In this document: positions 1-11,501 of the stretch, in pieces
How positions within the stretch are numbered: the first letter of the stretch is position 1
How the letters are laid out: every line of letters starts with the position of its first letter
NCBI GenBank assembly: GCA_014843695.1
Contig: CM026391.1
Span: 22,537,518 to 22,601,517 of the forward strand
Reading direction: 5' to 3'
Source: Archivesica marissinica
Taxonomy: Eukaryota > Mollusca > Bivalvia > Venerida > Vesicomyidae
DNA length: 64,000 nt
Notes under the pieces: generated by a model
Database searches by the model: none
Told to the model about the DNA's origin: nothing
Seen by the model: only the letters and a program-made list of their open reading frames with translations
Position numbers and translations under genes: made by a program

Positions 1-1329
1 AGAATGTGTAGAGGGAGGTAATTGTGCACAGACATTAGCCATGTAATTAGAATTAAGGGTAGATACAGACAGAAATGGAGCAACATACCCCGAGTCGAAT
101 GGACCATAAATAAGCGAGATAGTGTTTTACCACCATTTTTATCCTCCATTTTGAAAATCGTAGGTGCGGAACGTATAATCGTTTAGTACGAGTATCGAAA
201 CCCCCGGATAGATAGGACCTATAATAAAGCTTATATAACGAATTTATATCGGTACTTCCGGTTTTTCGGATCACTACTTCCGGTATGAGGTCAGATCATT
301 AATTGAGTCATGGATTCGTCATTGTCTCTTCGAGATCTTTCCAACGATACCAAACAAGGCCAGTTTCCTCGAAAGTTCATTTTTTGTCAAACTTATTTAT
401 TTAAAGGGAAATAATTAGTATTATAGATATATCGAAAACGAATAATGATATATCAAAATGAAGGGTAGCGTTGGACTCGTGACGACGATACGCGTATATC
501 AGAACTAACGTATAGTTACGTTACTTACGTTTAAATAGTTTTCATTTCCATAATTTGGACATTAAGGATATATAAAATCTTTAAATCTCGATATCTCGAA
601 AACTACTTGCCGTATAAATAAAAGAAAGATACCGTTGGATCGGTCTCGCCGAGCTACGTCGAATTATTCAGATTTCTACGTCTAACACCGAGTCGAAAAA
701 TTGATGACGTCAGATTCGTCGGCCATTTTGTTTTTCGAAATCAACTAATTCCATTCATCAAGAAAGGTTTAGCCTATAGCGATATTTGACTATCTGTTAA
801 GTTAATAACTAATTTGGTTGTAATATCTCTCGTGTCAATTTTATTTAATATAAAAACGAATATGCCATAATTCATCAATATTACTCGCGTTTAATATCAA
901 ATTCTACTAATTGATACGTTCTGAATCGATTTCTAGGGTCAAAACCGGTCAATTCCCAATTTTTTACAATCATTGAATATAATTGACATTTAACATTTTT
1001 TATTTACATTTACGGATTTCCGTGTCGATTTGTAGTAATTTGAAATTAATTACCTGTCTCGTCTTACCGGTAGATTGTACGGTGTATTTGGGACATATTT
1101 AACAACACGAGATATTTAGAATTACATGTGTCAGAAATCGATACATGCTGGGGTCACGATCTTATCTCATTCCTACAGTTAGTGCGTCCATGTTTTGTGT
1201 TGGAAGATGCGGGATATGATCATTAGTCAGGGGGATGTTTAACTACGTAAGAATAGACCTTACCAAATCAATTTGTTGTTAGACACCAATCCGATACCAT
1301 CCGTTTTATTGTCGTCTTTATACGCCAGT
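1..1329. other. Intergenic, no recognised gene
   Basis: No convincing coding segment or known repeat was recognised. The stretch is AT-rich with scattered CG-containing motifs. Short ORFs here lack family resemblance or splice-site support. Confidence 0.5.
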
Positions 1330-1539
1330 ATGGAATCGACACCAAGAACGAAGATCACTGAGTGGCTATGGATCCTTTTTACGATTGTGACGTGTATTGC
1401 CATACCGGCGATTGTTTTAATCTCTGTTGCAACTGTTTATCAAAATACAGACGATGAAGAGGGAATTTCAAATCAAACCGCCTGTTCGTACACAAATCAA
1501 TTTACTTTATCGGGAAATGTGTACGCTACTATATGTGAG
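1330..1539 (+). CDS. Possible first coding exon of a single-pass membrane protein
   Basis: An ATG at 1330 opens 70 codons ending at a good donor (GAG|gtaatt). The peptide has a short polar start, a hydrophobic stretch of about 25 residues (roughly residues 11-37) that looks like a membrane anchor, then an acidic, Cys-containing segment with a possible N-glycosylation site (NQT). This would suit a type II membrane protein with its C-terminal part outside. Without the donor the frame stops 13 bases later, at 1549-1551. The protein family is not recognised and no following exon was identified, so this could be a chance ORF. Confidence 0.35.
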
Positions 1540-2689
1540 GTAATTAGATAGCGTCCAATATTCAAAATATGTAGATATGGCACTAATTGATTAATTACAC
1601 CGGGATTTTCGAGATATGTAGCGCTGTGCGTGTACCATCAATTATATACAAGAAGTTTATACGAGTCATTTTCGATATATTGAGCCGTTGATCAGACAAC
1701 TAGGTTTTGGATGGGGCATACAGAATGATAGGACTTATTCGGGAATATATGCAGAATTTAAAAAGTATGACAAACCTTGATTGCCACCAGACATACGTTC
1801 ACACAGACAGGCGGCCCAACGGACAAACATACAAACAGACAGGAGGCCTGAAAGGCATACCTCATACCCCGCTAAAGAATCGTGTGTAAAGGTAGGTGGT
1901 TTTACATACATTATCTCTGTATAAAAGTAAGTTGTGAGGAATCTAGCTAGCTTGCTCGCGGAAGGTCTGTGGTTCTACCCCCAGTCTTATTAAGGAAGCT
2001 ATCTAGCTTGCGGAAGGTCTGAATGATATACAAAAGTATAATTACAGAAATAATAATTATGAGAATCTTATCCAATAAAAACATGCGCCAAGTTTGAATC
2101 ATATAATGAACGTACCTGTATATTCGTTGACAGAATGGTTGAAGTTCGTCAAGCTTATGAAACGTTTGAGGCCTATAGATTTAAGTCCGTTCTAATCGGT
2201 CGATATTTATAGAAGCGTACGTAATTGTTATTTATGGATCGGTTCGTTCCAATTAGTCGATATTTATAGAAACGTACGCGATTGATATTTATAGAGCGGT
2301 TCGTTCCCGTGTTTCGAGACGGAACGAACGTATTTAAAGATTTGTACTCGACTGTCATTGGCGATTATTTTTGGTTTACGTCATGGTCGCTAAAAATAAC
2401 ATATAAGGCCATCCAAAATGGACGCCGCTCTTGCGTAGAGACACTCGACGTATACGCAAATCTGTTACTGTAACTAGGTCATCCAAGATGGCCACCGAGC
2501 GTTACATAGAGGTACGCCTTCGTACATGGACGCCGCGCTCAGTAGTTGTGCGATACATATACGTCATCAATAAGGAGGTGGCTCTATAGTGACGCATATA
2601 CTAAAAATAAACGCGCACGTGCGTGACCTACTTTATATTACCTTATATGCAAATATGTTACTATAAATATAATTCAAAATGGCGCCCGT
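1540..2689. other. Intergenic with short direct repeats
   Basis: No gene is supported. At about 1935-2020 two copies of a motif like 'ctagcttgcggaaggtctg' resemble part of a dispersed SINE-like repeat seen again near 31.3 kb and 55.45 kb. At about 2190-2310 there are three imperfect copies of a unit of about 45 bp containing 'gatatttatagaaacgtacg' and 'cggttcgttcc'. This is the flank into which the Polinton remnant is joined. Confidence 0.45.
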
Positions 2690-3280
2690 TTGTTTACATC
2701 CAAAGTGAGGCCCATACTACTGATATTGTATGATAGTATACTGAGGCATCGAAAAATCACCAAAGATAAATCAGACACACTATGGAACATAAACGTTAAT
2801 GTGCCAGCCCGGAGTATGAAAGGTATTCTAATGGTGTTTGAAGACCCAGACAGGGAAAGCAGTGAACAGTACTATAATCCAGAAATAGAAAAAGTGGAGC
2901 TCACAATAGAAGGCGTGCCTAACCAGCTTTATAGTCAGGGTATGCGTGCTTATCAACAATGGGATGATATAAACAAGTTTTTTGCTTTGACGTCAAAACG
3001 GAGTAAGGAAACGGGTAAAATAGTGCATGACCTTGCATTTAGCAACGTTAGTGTGGAAGGATATCTAACATCCCACTACGCTTTGTGGTTAGATCTGCGA
3101 TCCACGGATGACAACTCCCTTCACGGAACCGGAAGAACGACTCAAAATGCCAGTGAAGGGATAACTGTTCAAATCGGTAAGAAGGCAAAGACAGCGGATC
3201 CAATAAATGTTTATCTCTATATCATACAAGATGCACAAATCAACTTCCAAGATGGACGATTCAAAGAAGCTATCTATTGA
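2690..3280 (+). pseudogene. Polinton major capsid protein, C-terminal part (5'-truncated)
   Basis: About 190 codons match the C-terminal half of the double-jelly-roll (hexon-like) major capsid protein that forms Polinton/adintovirus-type capsids. Recognisable features are a 'LWNINVNVPARSMKG' strand region, then 'YALWLDLRSTDD', 'LHGTG' and a closing 'VYLYIIQDAQIN' segment. The open frame begins at a TTG just inside the junction and the first in-frame ATG is well inside the conserved part, so the N-terminal two-thirds is missing. The preceding DNA does not look like capsid sequence. The 3' end overlaps the ATPase start, as expected for compact viral-type gene clusters. Family assignment is from recognised sequence pattern, not a search. 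Confidence 0.75.
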
Positions 3281-3915
3281 AACTGATTACCCAAAATACA
3301 CACACTGTGCTGTGATATGTGGTCAGACAGGCTGTGGTAAGACAGAGTATGTACTTGATTTATTAGAAGATGAGTATAAAGGTGTGTTTACAAATGTATT
3401 CATATTATGCCCAACTATAGCGTGGAATAAAGCATACAAAAACAGACTATGGATTGGTGATGTGAAACATTCAAGAGATAAACAAATAACGATCGTTAAT
3501 CCTGTTTATCCTGACGGGACTGAAAAGCTACAGGAGTTATTGAGAGTCTTTTTTAATCGATATGCTGGCACGTCTACCCTGTACATTATTGATGATTGTT
3601 CTGCTACAAAGGAGATCGCAAAGAAAAGGGATATGCTGTCTGAACTTGCATTCTCAGGCAGACATGCTGATCAATCTGTATGGGTGTATGACTCAAAGAT
3701 ATAATTCCGTGTTGAAGGATTTGAGAGACCAAACAAAGTGGCTTTGTATGTTTTATATGAAAGATAGAGACAGTTATGAAACATGCCTGTGCGAGAATGA
3801 TGTTATTCCATTGGATGAAAGAAGCATGATACGGAAAAATCTGACGAAGACGAAGCATGCTAAATTAATCTTAAGGACAGATCCGCCTATTGGCTATTGG
3901 TTGATTTATGAGTAA
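3252..3915 (+). pseudogene. Polinton packaging ATPase (FtsK/HerA superfamily), frameshifted
   Basis: This encodes a genome-packaging P-loop ATPase. Walker A is seen as GQTGCGKT near residues 18-25, and Walker B as LYIIDD about 90 residues later. The best start is ATG 3252, which overlaps the capsid stop by 29 nt; ATG 3207 is possible but lies deeper in the capsid frame. The frame ends at a TAA at 3702-3704, but the homologous reading continues in another frame from about 3690 to the TAA at 3915. The break is a single-nucleotide shift around 3685-3695 in the region after Walker B, so the gene is inactive. The 10-bp satellite begins about 40 bp after the stop. Confidence 0.85.
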
Positions 3916-3956
3916 TGTTTATGCATTGTTGAAATCATGATGATTATCGTGTTTGT

Positions 3957-4769
3957 TTACTCAGCATTACTCGGCATTACTCAGCATTACTCAGCATTAC
4001 TCGGCATTACTCAGCATTACTCAGCATTACTCAGCATTACTCGGCATTACTCAGCATTACTCAGCATTACTCAGCATTACTCGGCATTACTCAGCATTAC
4101 TCAGCATTACTCAGCATTACTCGGCATTACTCAGCATTACTCGCATTACTCGGCATTACTCAGCATTACTCAGCATTACTCGGCATTACTCTGCATTACT
4201 CGGCATTACTCAGCATTACTCGGCATTACTCAGCATTACTCAGCTTACTCGGCATTACTCAGCATTACTCCATACTCGGCATTACTCAGCATTACTCGCA
4301 TTACTCAGCATTACTCCATTACTCCTTACTCGGCATTACTCAGCATTACTCGGCATTACTCAGCATTACTCAGCATTACTCAGCAGTACTCGGCATTACT
4401 CGGCATTACTCGGCATTACTCGGCATTACTCAGCATTACTCAGCATTACTCGGCATTACTCAGCATTACTCAGCATTACTCGGCATTACTCAGCATTACT
4501 CAGCATTACTCAGCATTACTCAGCATTACTCAGCATTACTCGGCATTACTCAGCATTACTCGGCATTACTCGGCATTACTCGGCATTACTCAGCATTACT
4601 CGGCATTACTCGGCATTACTCAGCATTATTCAGCATTACTCAGCCTTACTCAGCATTACTAGGCATTACTCGGCATTACTCAGCATTACTCAGCATTACT
4701 CAGCATTACTCGGCATTACTCGGCATTACTCGGCATTACTCAGCATTACTCAGCATTACTCAGCATTGC
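3957..4769 (+). repeat. 10-bp satellite inside the Polinton
   Basis: About 80 copies of a 10-bp unit alternate between 'tcagcattac' and 'tcggcattac', with a few slipped units (4143, 4240-4330). It fills the space between the ATPase stop and the next Polinton gene. ORFs read through the array simply because it has few stops; they are not genes. The two flavours occur in irregular runs, which suggests expansion by unequal exchange or slippage after the element had lost function. Confidence 0.95.
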
Positions 4770-4908
4770 AGCAAATAATTTACTAGTACCCTTCATAAAA
4801 TGCTACTTGACTTACTAAATATTATAGCATCAATCAGTAACATCACAGTGGGGTGATGTTTATGTTTTATTTCCTGAAAGTAAAAAATCATCTCCAAAGA
4901 ATAAACAT

Positions 4909-5409
4909 GAACGCAGAAGAATTATTGCAAGGTATCATTACCCCGGTTGAGACGTCAACCCAAGATATAAAAAAGAACGATTATCTGCTATAGTCGCAGG
5001 TGGGAATAGTAGCCAATATGTAGGCCATCACTACCAGTTAACAGACTTGGATGGTATGCCATCAGAAACTGTTGATAAACTATACTGCAGATATGAAGCA
5101 AGACTTGGAACTAGTATGACTAAAACGCTTGGTAACTCGTTTATCAATATGTATGTGTTAGGTTTGAGTAGATTCTTCACAATAGCAGATCCACCAAAGC
5201 TGATAAGTGAATTAGAAGAAGATCAGTTTGTGAATCATGCATTAACAATCACATGTTGTGAATTATACTACAGATATGGGATGTATTTAGCGCCATTCAC
5301 TGCGATGTTGACAACAGTGAAGCATGTTGATTTCAATAAAACTATAAGTGCTAATAAAAATGGATGCGACAGAGATGACAGAACCATCTGTAGTGATGAA
5401 TCATGTTAA
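4909..5409 (+). pseudogene. Conserved Polinton protein of unknown function, frameshifted near its start
   Basis: A short frame from ATG 4909 ends at a TAG (4991-4993), while the main frame runs open from 4951 to a TAA at 5409. The two read as one protein if a one-nucleotide shift is assumed at the A-run around 4967-4975, so the gene is probably broken there. The main part is soluble-looking, with a conserved block near 'VGHHYQLTDLDGMPS' and a second near 'CELYYRYGMYLAPFT'. I recognise this as a protein often found beside capsid and ATPase genes in such elements, but no function is known to me. Its 3' end overlaps the next gene by 50 nt. Confidence 0.6.
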
Positions 5410-5737
5410 GAATCCAAAACGTGTAGCAGCAGGGATAAAATCAGCTGCATTGAGAAAAGCGAAGCGTAACAATATTGTTAAAGTTACAGCGGAAGATAGT
5501 GATGTTGTTGTACATCATGAGGAGGTTGAACATCATGAGGAGGTTGAACACCATGAGGTGGAAGTGGTATCTTATGCTAATCATCGTTAAAAGAATCATT
5601 TCATAATTGGTGGCGTTGCTATTTTGGCAGCCATTACGGGTTTGTATATGTGGAGGACCAAACCTGTTACTTCAGATGATCGTCCTTATGTTCATCATGT
5701 TTGTCCTCCTCGTATTGATCGTTTTGAATTTAATTAA
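5360..5737 (+). pseudogene. Small basic/acidic membrane-anchored Polinton protein with premature stop
   Basis: ATG 5360 opens a frame with a basic patch (KNPKRVAAG..., about residues 20-44), then a His/Glu repeat (EVEHHE, three near-copies). It stops at TAA 5588-5590. The same frame continues directly into a hydrophobic membrane-spanning stretch (FIIGGVAILAAITGLYMW) and ends at TAA 5735-5737. A single in-frame nonsense codon therefore separates the anchor from the N-terminal half. The basic N-terminus could bind nucleic acid or other virion parts; that is inference. The role in the element is unknown. Confidence 0.55.
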
Positions 5738-5767
5738 ATCTAATATTTTTTTAACCATTAAACAAAA

Positions 5768-5987
5768 ATGACAACCCCATCAATTGATAGTAAACATATC
5801 GTCAACATGATCTATCATGCAGGCATTGAATTCCCAACTTACAAAGAAGATTCTTAAAATGCAAACCCCTAAAGTGGATTTTAATATCAACGATATAGGG
5901 CTGCTAACCGTTGATACTCTGTTGGCGATGTATACACGTGATATGCTTGTTAAGCAAGGTATTATTCCTGCTGATATTATGAAGTAA
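5768..5987 (+). CDS. Small Polinton ORF(s), probably one gene with a frameshift
   Basis: Two overlapping short frames are seen: ATG 5768 to TAA 5857 (29 codons) and ATG 5817 to TAA 5987 (56 codons). The second has the better coding look, with a closing segment 'LLTVDTLLAMYTRDMLVKQG'. They may be the two halves of one small gene shifted near 5815. The position between other short element genes supports a small virion or accessory protein. No family is recognised. Confidence 0.4.
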
Positions 5988-6010
5988 TTTTAATTTTTTT
6001 ACACCAACAA

Positions 6011-6415
6011 ATGGCAATGATAGCAATAATGGTAGGTGGAGCATTAGTGAATGCGTTAGCGTTTAGTGGATCGAATTACTTATGTTCACACATGTCTGGT
6101 GATGACAGAAAACGTCATGATAAAGCAATCGAAGATCTACAAGCTGCACAAGCTGCATGGAGTAAGAAACGAGCTGAACGACTTGATTATTTGAATATCC
6201 GGATGACAAAGGAATTGCATGCAAAGCAAACATTCAATGACGTTGATGAAGCTATGAGGCAGTATTATTCACTGACAGGCAAGAAACTGGAAGCTTTGCC
6301 TGAACCGACACTTAGTGATTTTTACACACCATCACCAGAACAGAAGAAACGTGAACTGATATGTGTAGTATTAGGCATGACAGCTACTGGTGTTCTGGCT
6401 TATAAAATGTTATAA
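6011..6415 (+). CDS. Conserved Polinton protein with terminal hydrophobic segments
   Basis: This is an intact 134-codon ORF. It has a hydrophobic N-terminus (MAMIAIMVGGALVNALAF), a charged helical middle rich in Lys/Arg/Glu with coiled-coil character (about residues 30-75), a 'LSDFYTPSPEQ' block and a C-terminal membrane-like segment (CVVLGMTATGVLAYKML). The two hydrophobic ends suggest a hairpin or membrane-associated virion protein. I recognise the pattern as common in invertebrate Polinton-like loci but know of no assigned function. Being intact beside broken genes is notable, although a short ORF can escape lesions by chance. Confidence 0.65.
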   Translation: MAMIAIMVGGALVNALAFSGSNYLCSHMSGDDRKRHDKAIEDLQAAQAAWSKKRAERLDYLNIRMTKELHAKQTFNDVDEAMRQYYSLTGKKLEALPEPTLSDFYTPSPEQKKRELICVVLGMTATGVLAYKML

Positions 6416-6427
6416 TCACAATAAAAA

Positions 6428-7321
6428 ATGGAAAAGATATATTACAGTCCAAAGGGATTCTGGAGAGGTATGTCTGCAGTTAAAAAATTAGCAAACGAAG
6501 CAAAGGTCAATGATAAACCAGCATTAGAGTTGTTAAAGAAGCAAGCAGTATGGCAGATATACTTGCCTGCACCAAAGAAACTAGTTAGACCAAGGTTTGA
6601 AGTTTACAGTAAGAATGAAGTGCATCAAGCTGATTTATTGTTTTTACCACATGATGGTGTTGGACGCAAGACCTATAAATATGCTTTGACTGTTGTTGAT
6701 ATTGCAAGTAGGTATAAAGAAGCAGAGCCGTTGACTTCCAAGGACAGTAAAGAGGTTGCACAGGCATTTGATAATATATAAAGAGAAAGCTGGCATATCC
6801 AAAGCTATTACAAGTGGACCCAGGAGTTCATGGGATCAGTTACACAGTTGATGGATAATCAAAATGTGAAAATCAGGCGAGGTAGGAGAGACATTCACAG
6901 ATACCAAGCTATCGTGGAAAGATTCAACAGGACACTGGCTGAAAGACTGTTTGGATATCAGTATGCTAAGGAAATGGAAAATCCAAACAAACGTAACAGA
7001 GAATGGGTAAAGAGATTACCCAGTGTAATTACAGTGATAAATTCAGAGACGAAAAAACCTCCACCTGTTATAACAAGAACTGTTGACGCAGCTATTTGTC
7101 CAAACGCCAGTGTGAGATATTTATATCAACCAGGGGAACAAGAAGGTGGTAAACGCAGAGCCACAGACCCAATATGGAGTGTGGATATTCACAAGATTAA
7201 TTATCATATTATAACGCAAGGCATCAGAGTGTATTATTTGAAAGCACCAGCTCCACAAAGAGGTTTTGTTAAAGAAGAGTTGCTTATTGTTCCTGCAGAT
7301 ACCCGAACGCGTATGTTGTGA
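6428..7321 (+). pseudogene. Polinton integrase (rve family, DDE), two frameshifts
   Basis: This is a retroviral-type integrase that would insert the element into host DNA. The first catalytic Asp is in HQADLLFLP (codon 6632-6634), the second in QVDPG (6817-6819) and the Glu in IVERFN (6917-6919). An N-terminal helical region precedes the core, and a C-terminal SH3-like segment (IWSVDIHKI... GFVKEELL) closes the gene. The frame is lost at TAA 6779-6781; a second frame carries the middle Asp, and the third runs on from about 6825 to TGA 7321. Two small indels, near 6776-6783 and 6822-6828, explain this. The 3' end overlaps the convergent polymerase. Confidence 0.88.
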
Positions 7322-10300
7322 TACCGTCTGGTAGTATGTATCGTTGTGTGTCTAATGGTGAGAGTGTTTTCTTGCTGACTGTTAACCCGTATATTTGATG
7401 TATTTTAGAACGTAGCATGTTCATTTCATGAGTGTATGATTTTTTATTGAACAGGGCATCTTTGTAGTTGTCGAAGTTTATGTGTTTTTGTATTACATAT
7501 TTGTTTGTGCCTTTTGCTTTTTTGATAAGCTGTTCATCAGCGCGCATTATTGCATACAGTTTTGGTCTTAGACCAATGTATTCAGATATCGCTACACCGG
7601 CGCATTCATCCCTCATTTTGCCAATCACCTTTTTGTTTGTCACATCATGAAGGGAATGATCCTTAGGATAGTCAGACAGATCATATTCGTCTTTCATTTC
7701 AGCCATATCTTGATACGCATCTTCTGTTTTGATATCAACAAGCAATGAATCTGTATCTGTATGCAGCATAGTACAATTATTACCATATTTCCTTTTCAGT
7801 GTGTTATAATACCAGTCATACATTAAGTGCTTTGATAAGTCCAGGACGCACATACCAACATAGATTGGTTTGTTAAGAGTTATCTTTATTTTGTTAACAT
7901 GTAACATGTATAGCAGACAAATCATCAGTGAACCTAACCCTTCTGTTGAAGTTAGGCTTAGCAATAATCTTACGCAGCCTTTCATTTTCAGTGCCGTCAG
8001 TTCTTACTATTTTTATGTCAACCCTTTTACGTATGTTTTTCATGGTCTTACCATATACTGAGTTATTCATCAGCTTGTAAAAGTCCTTTTCAAAGGCAGA
8101 TGTTGCATTTGTGCGAAAGTCTATATTTAGACGGATGTATGACTCCATCCATGGCTTTTCATTGAACTCCAAGATACGGTGCACTTTGGTAAGCTTCATT
8201 CCAAGTGATCTATATAGATGCAGGTTCTTGTAATGCAGAATGTACTTTGTTTTATTCATTAGGTTGGGCACTAGTTTTTCATGAATAGTGTTATTATCCA
8301 TAAGCTCCTTTTGATAATCTGATAGCCACTCTCTTTTCACTTCTAACTTCTCTGGCGCAAGAGGGTAGTCATTATGATACTTGTGAAACTTTTTTGGATA
8401 TTCCAAGTCTACCTCCAGTATCCAGCCTTTACCTTCTTCTCTTTTAAGATGTTTTCCAGTCCTCCATTTGAAACCAGAATATGGGAGTGGCTGACTCATT
8501 TCCCATCAATATAAGTTATTAGCATCATAATACATTATGTGATTTGATTCTTGTGTGGGATCATAGCCTGGGACATGTGTATTATTTGCTTTAGCATGAC
8601 GCTTGGAAACCATGCTTATTCCTCCGCGCATGGCTCGCTCAATAAATAAGTGCATATCAATGTCTGTTAGAAGTTCAAGATCTATCTGTGTGTGATTTAG
8701 TAAAGCGTCCCATGATAGGCCTGGTGCTGTATAATAGTGTAGGGGATCAAGCTTGTACGCGTTCATACATGTTTTTCTGAAAGTCTGAAATATGTCAGAT
8801 AGTAGAACGATGTCTGTTTTTAGATACAAGTCATGATAGTCACCTAACGTTTGACAATTGAATTCATTCCATACGTTTTGTGCATGTTCATATTCTTGAG
8901 GTGATATACTGGAATCACTTAAGCTGCTATAGAACTTATCACTCGGGGGCAGCTGTGTTTCATCAAATCTTTCAAAGCTATCCATGTAATCATATGGGTA
9001 AACACCTTTTCTGCATATTAAATCTGTTTTATCTTTGAACTCTGTTTTTGTATTGATGAAAGCGTCTTTATTTGTTGCTTTAACAAGACTATCCAAAGAT
9101 GAAGACATAAACATGAAGCTATCCAAGAACTTAAGCTGACCAATACTGAATCATATGTACTTTTCTGCATTGTTTGGGATGACTGAGATAGTGCCTTTTA
9201 CCTCTGCTATTTTCTGCATAATCAGGTGACTATCATATCCTCTTAGATTATGAAATATAATCGGGATTGAGGTTTTGCCTTTTTGTATTTTTAGTTTCAG
9301 ATTACATGACTTGTGTGCTCACCTCTGTATTTCCCAGTGAAGTGACAGTGGTCTCTTACTGTGTCTTTTTTCAGCTTGTCTTCACATATCCAACAGTCTG
9401 TTGCATTATCATAGTCAGATATGTTTTCATCTGTCATTATTTTATTTTTTTGATGAGCAAAGGCATTATTGATACTTGATGCTTCACACTCAAGATGATT
9501 AAGGAATACTTCTATCGTATCCTCACCTCTATATATTGGATCCTTTGCTACACCATCATATCGTACAACCTGATAACCAAAGCGACAGGCATCATGTACA
9601 CTTTTGATTTCAGATGTGTTACCAACTTTAATTGATTGGAGGACTATATGCTTTCAAAATCAGCATATATAGCATATGGGACAGGCATTTGGTTTTTATG
9701 ATTTTTGAATCTGATGTGATTTTTACCTTCAGCAGGCATTTCTATTTTTAGGGGGCTTTTATTGATACGTTCACAATATTGTTTGTGATTAATGAGGTTG
9801 TGAAACCGTGGAGACAACGGTCGTAGAAATATGTGCGACATTTATGTTTATTTTGATCATGTAAGAGACGATTAAGATTTTTAATCCAGCAATAGTGGTA
9901 TTTTGTTATTTTGGATTTTGATGCTTTTTTTACACGATCATCATCATCAATGATACCTTCTTCATCATCTTCATCAGGGTCATAATTATCATCAATGATG
10001 CCTTCTTCATTATCATTAACATCAACATCTTCACTTATCAGAAGTAAGTTAATTCTGGGAATGTCTTTTGACATAGCAGATATGTAATACGGGAAGATGT
10101 TAAGCTTCCCTTTTTTCTTTGATAAGGTGTAACCGTATACGTTTATTGCAATATGATGATTTTGCCTTTCTACTACTTTGATTTGTGATATAGGGGTTGG
10201 CAAGTCAATACCGTTCATATTTAGAGTGCTTTTTTTATTTGATAATCTCTCAGGATGTATATCAACAGGATTAATGGCAGAATTGTTCAAGACATCTGTT

Positions 10301-10931
10301 ATCTGTGTTTTTTACATTGATTATTGCCTTTTTATCAGCCAGCTGTTTTGGCAATTCAATATATGATGCACCTTTAAGAGGCTCATACTTTGCAAAATTA
10401 AGATACATATTTCCACATATGTCTATTTCCAACCCAGAAGCTGTATTTGTGAATGTTTCAATGAAGACGACAAGCTTAGCACGTATCGTTGAGTAATATT
10501 CGCTTATCTTACTCGGCTCTAGGAGAGATTGCTATTAAATACAGCAGATACATCCACTCTTTTTTTCCATCATCTTTGAAGAAGTTAATTATCATACTTA
10601 CTTGGAATTTAAAAGCATTGTATTCTTTGAATTCCTTTTTTATTTGTTTTTCTATGATCTTACGTTTGGATTCAAGTAATATTTGTGGGTCCTTGTATGA
10701 TTCACCTGATAATGCATAGGCTTTGAAATAGTTGCATTTTGGATTGTCCACTAGTTTTAATTCTGGGAACATAAACTCAGGTTCAGTGATGGGTGTATTA
10801 TCTTTCTGTGGGACATTACCTTTCTGTGTATTATCTTTTGATTCTAAATTAGTTAATGCTTTATTTAAAGCGGTGTCACTTATTCTTCCTTCTTCGTGAA
10901 GCTTTATCAAGTAAGTTATTTGTTTACTCAT
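7284..10931 (-). pseudogene. Protein-primed family B DNA polymerase of the Polinton, multiply broken
   Basis: About 1,200 codons read from 10931 down to 7284. Seen in order: an N-terminal region starting at ATG 10931; a C-rich stretch with 'HYCWIKNL' near 9.88 kb; exonuclease motif I DFE at about 9653-9661; an endonuclease-VII-like 'CHFTGKYRG' block at about 9322-9351; exonuclease motif II NLRGYD near 9227-9250; polymerase motif A DANNLY (about 8506-8526); motif B YGKTMKN (about 8044-8070); and motif C HTDTDS (7746-7763). Lesions include in-frame TGA codons just after motif A (about 8503) and near 9155, frame changes near 9.64 kb and 10.3-10.5 kb, and a 7-bp tandem duplication at 7896-7909. 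The gene would have replicated the element with a protein primer; it cannot work now. Confidence 0.88.
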
Positions 10932-10981
10932 TTTATATATTATTTTTTATTTTCTTAATATATATAAAACCATAGTATAAG

Positions 10982-11468
10982 ATGGAGGATGATAAATGTC
11001 AGTTTCTTAAAGTAGGAGATCATGAAGAATGTCAGAATAAAAAATCAAAAGACACAAACTACTGTTATACGCACAACATTTTGATAAAAACAAGTAAAGT
11101 GAGAAGATGTAATTTGTAATAAAGGTACATCTGCAAAGACAAGGATTTGTACGATTTGTTATAAATTCGATTTATGTCAAATAATCCTTAAAAACCGTAT
11201 TAGAGAGCAATGTCAGTTTCTTAAGATCGGGAACCATAAAGAATGTCAGAAAAAAAGAACAAAGAATTCAAACTACTGCGTTATGCATAACATTATGATA
11301 AAGACAAGTAAAGTAACAAGATGCAAGATTTGCAATAAAGGCACATCTGCAAAGATTGGAATCTGTAGTCTGTGCGGAGATGTTAAGTTGAGGCAGAACT
11401 ATAGATATCAGAAAATGAAGGCGTTTTCTAATGAGTGTAAGAGATTTTGTTTGATTGAATTGTTTTGA
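10982..11468 (+). pseudogene. Cysteine-rich, tandemly duplicated zinc-binding-type ORF, frameshifted
   Basis: ATG 10982 opens a Cys/His-rich frame with a repeated block: CQFLK...H.ECQ...YC..H, then CNKGTSAK..IC.(L/I)C. The block occurs twice, from about 10997 and from about 11209, a period near 213 bp. The spacing of Cys and His suggests two tandem zinc-binding modules. The first frame stops at 11119 where about two bases are missing compared with the second copy; the protein otherwise resumes and ends at TGA 11468. It is divergent from the polymerase, whose start lies 50 bp away, so the gap may have held a shared promoter. No known family is recognised. Confidence 0.55.
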
Positions 11469-11501
11469 TAGACACACAAAAAAAATAACCCATAAACCAT
11501 A

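Noticed and set aside
3937..4786. Two ORFs of 241 and 277 codons in the 10-bp satellite
   Set aside because: Two frames are open at once in a low-complexity array; this is a repeat artefact.
7468..8061. Plus-strand ORFs opposite the polymerase
   Set aside because: They are antisense shadows of the polymerase reading frames and carry no recognisable domain.
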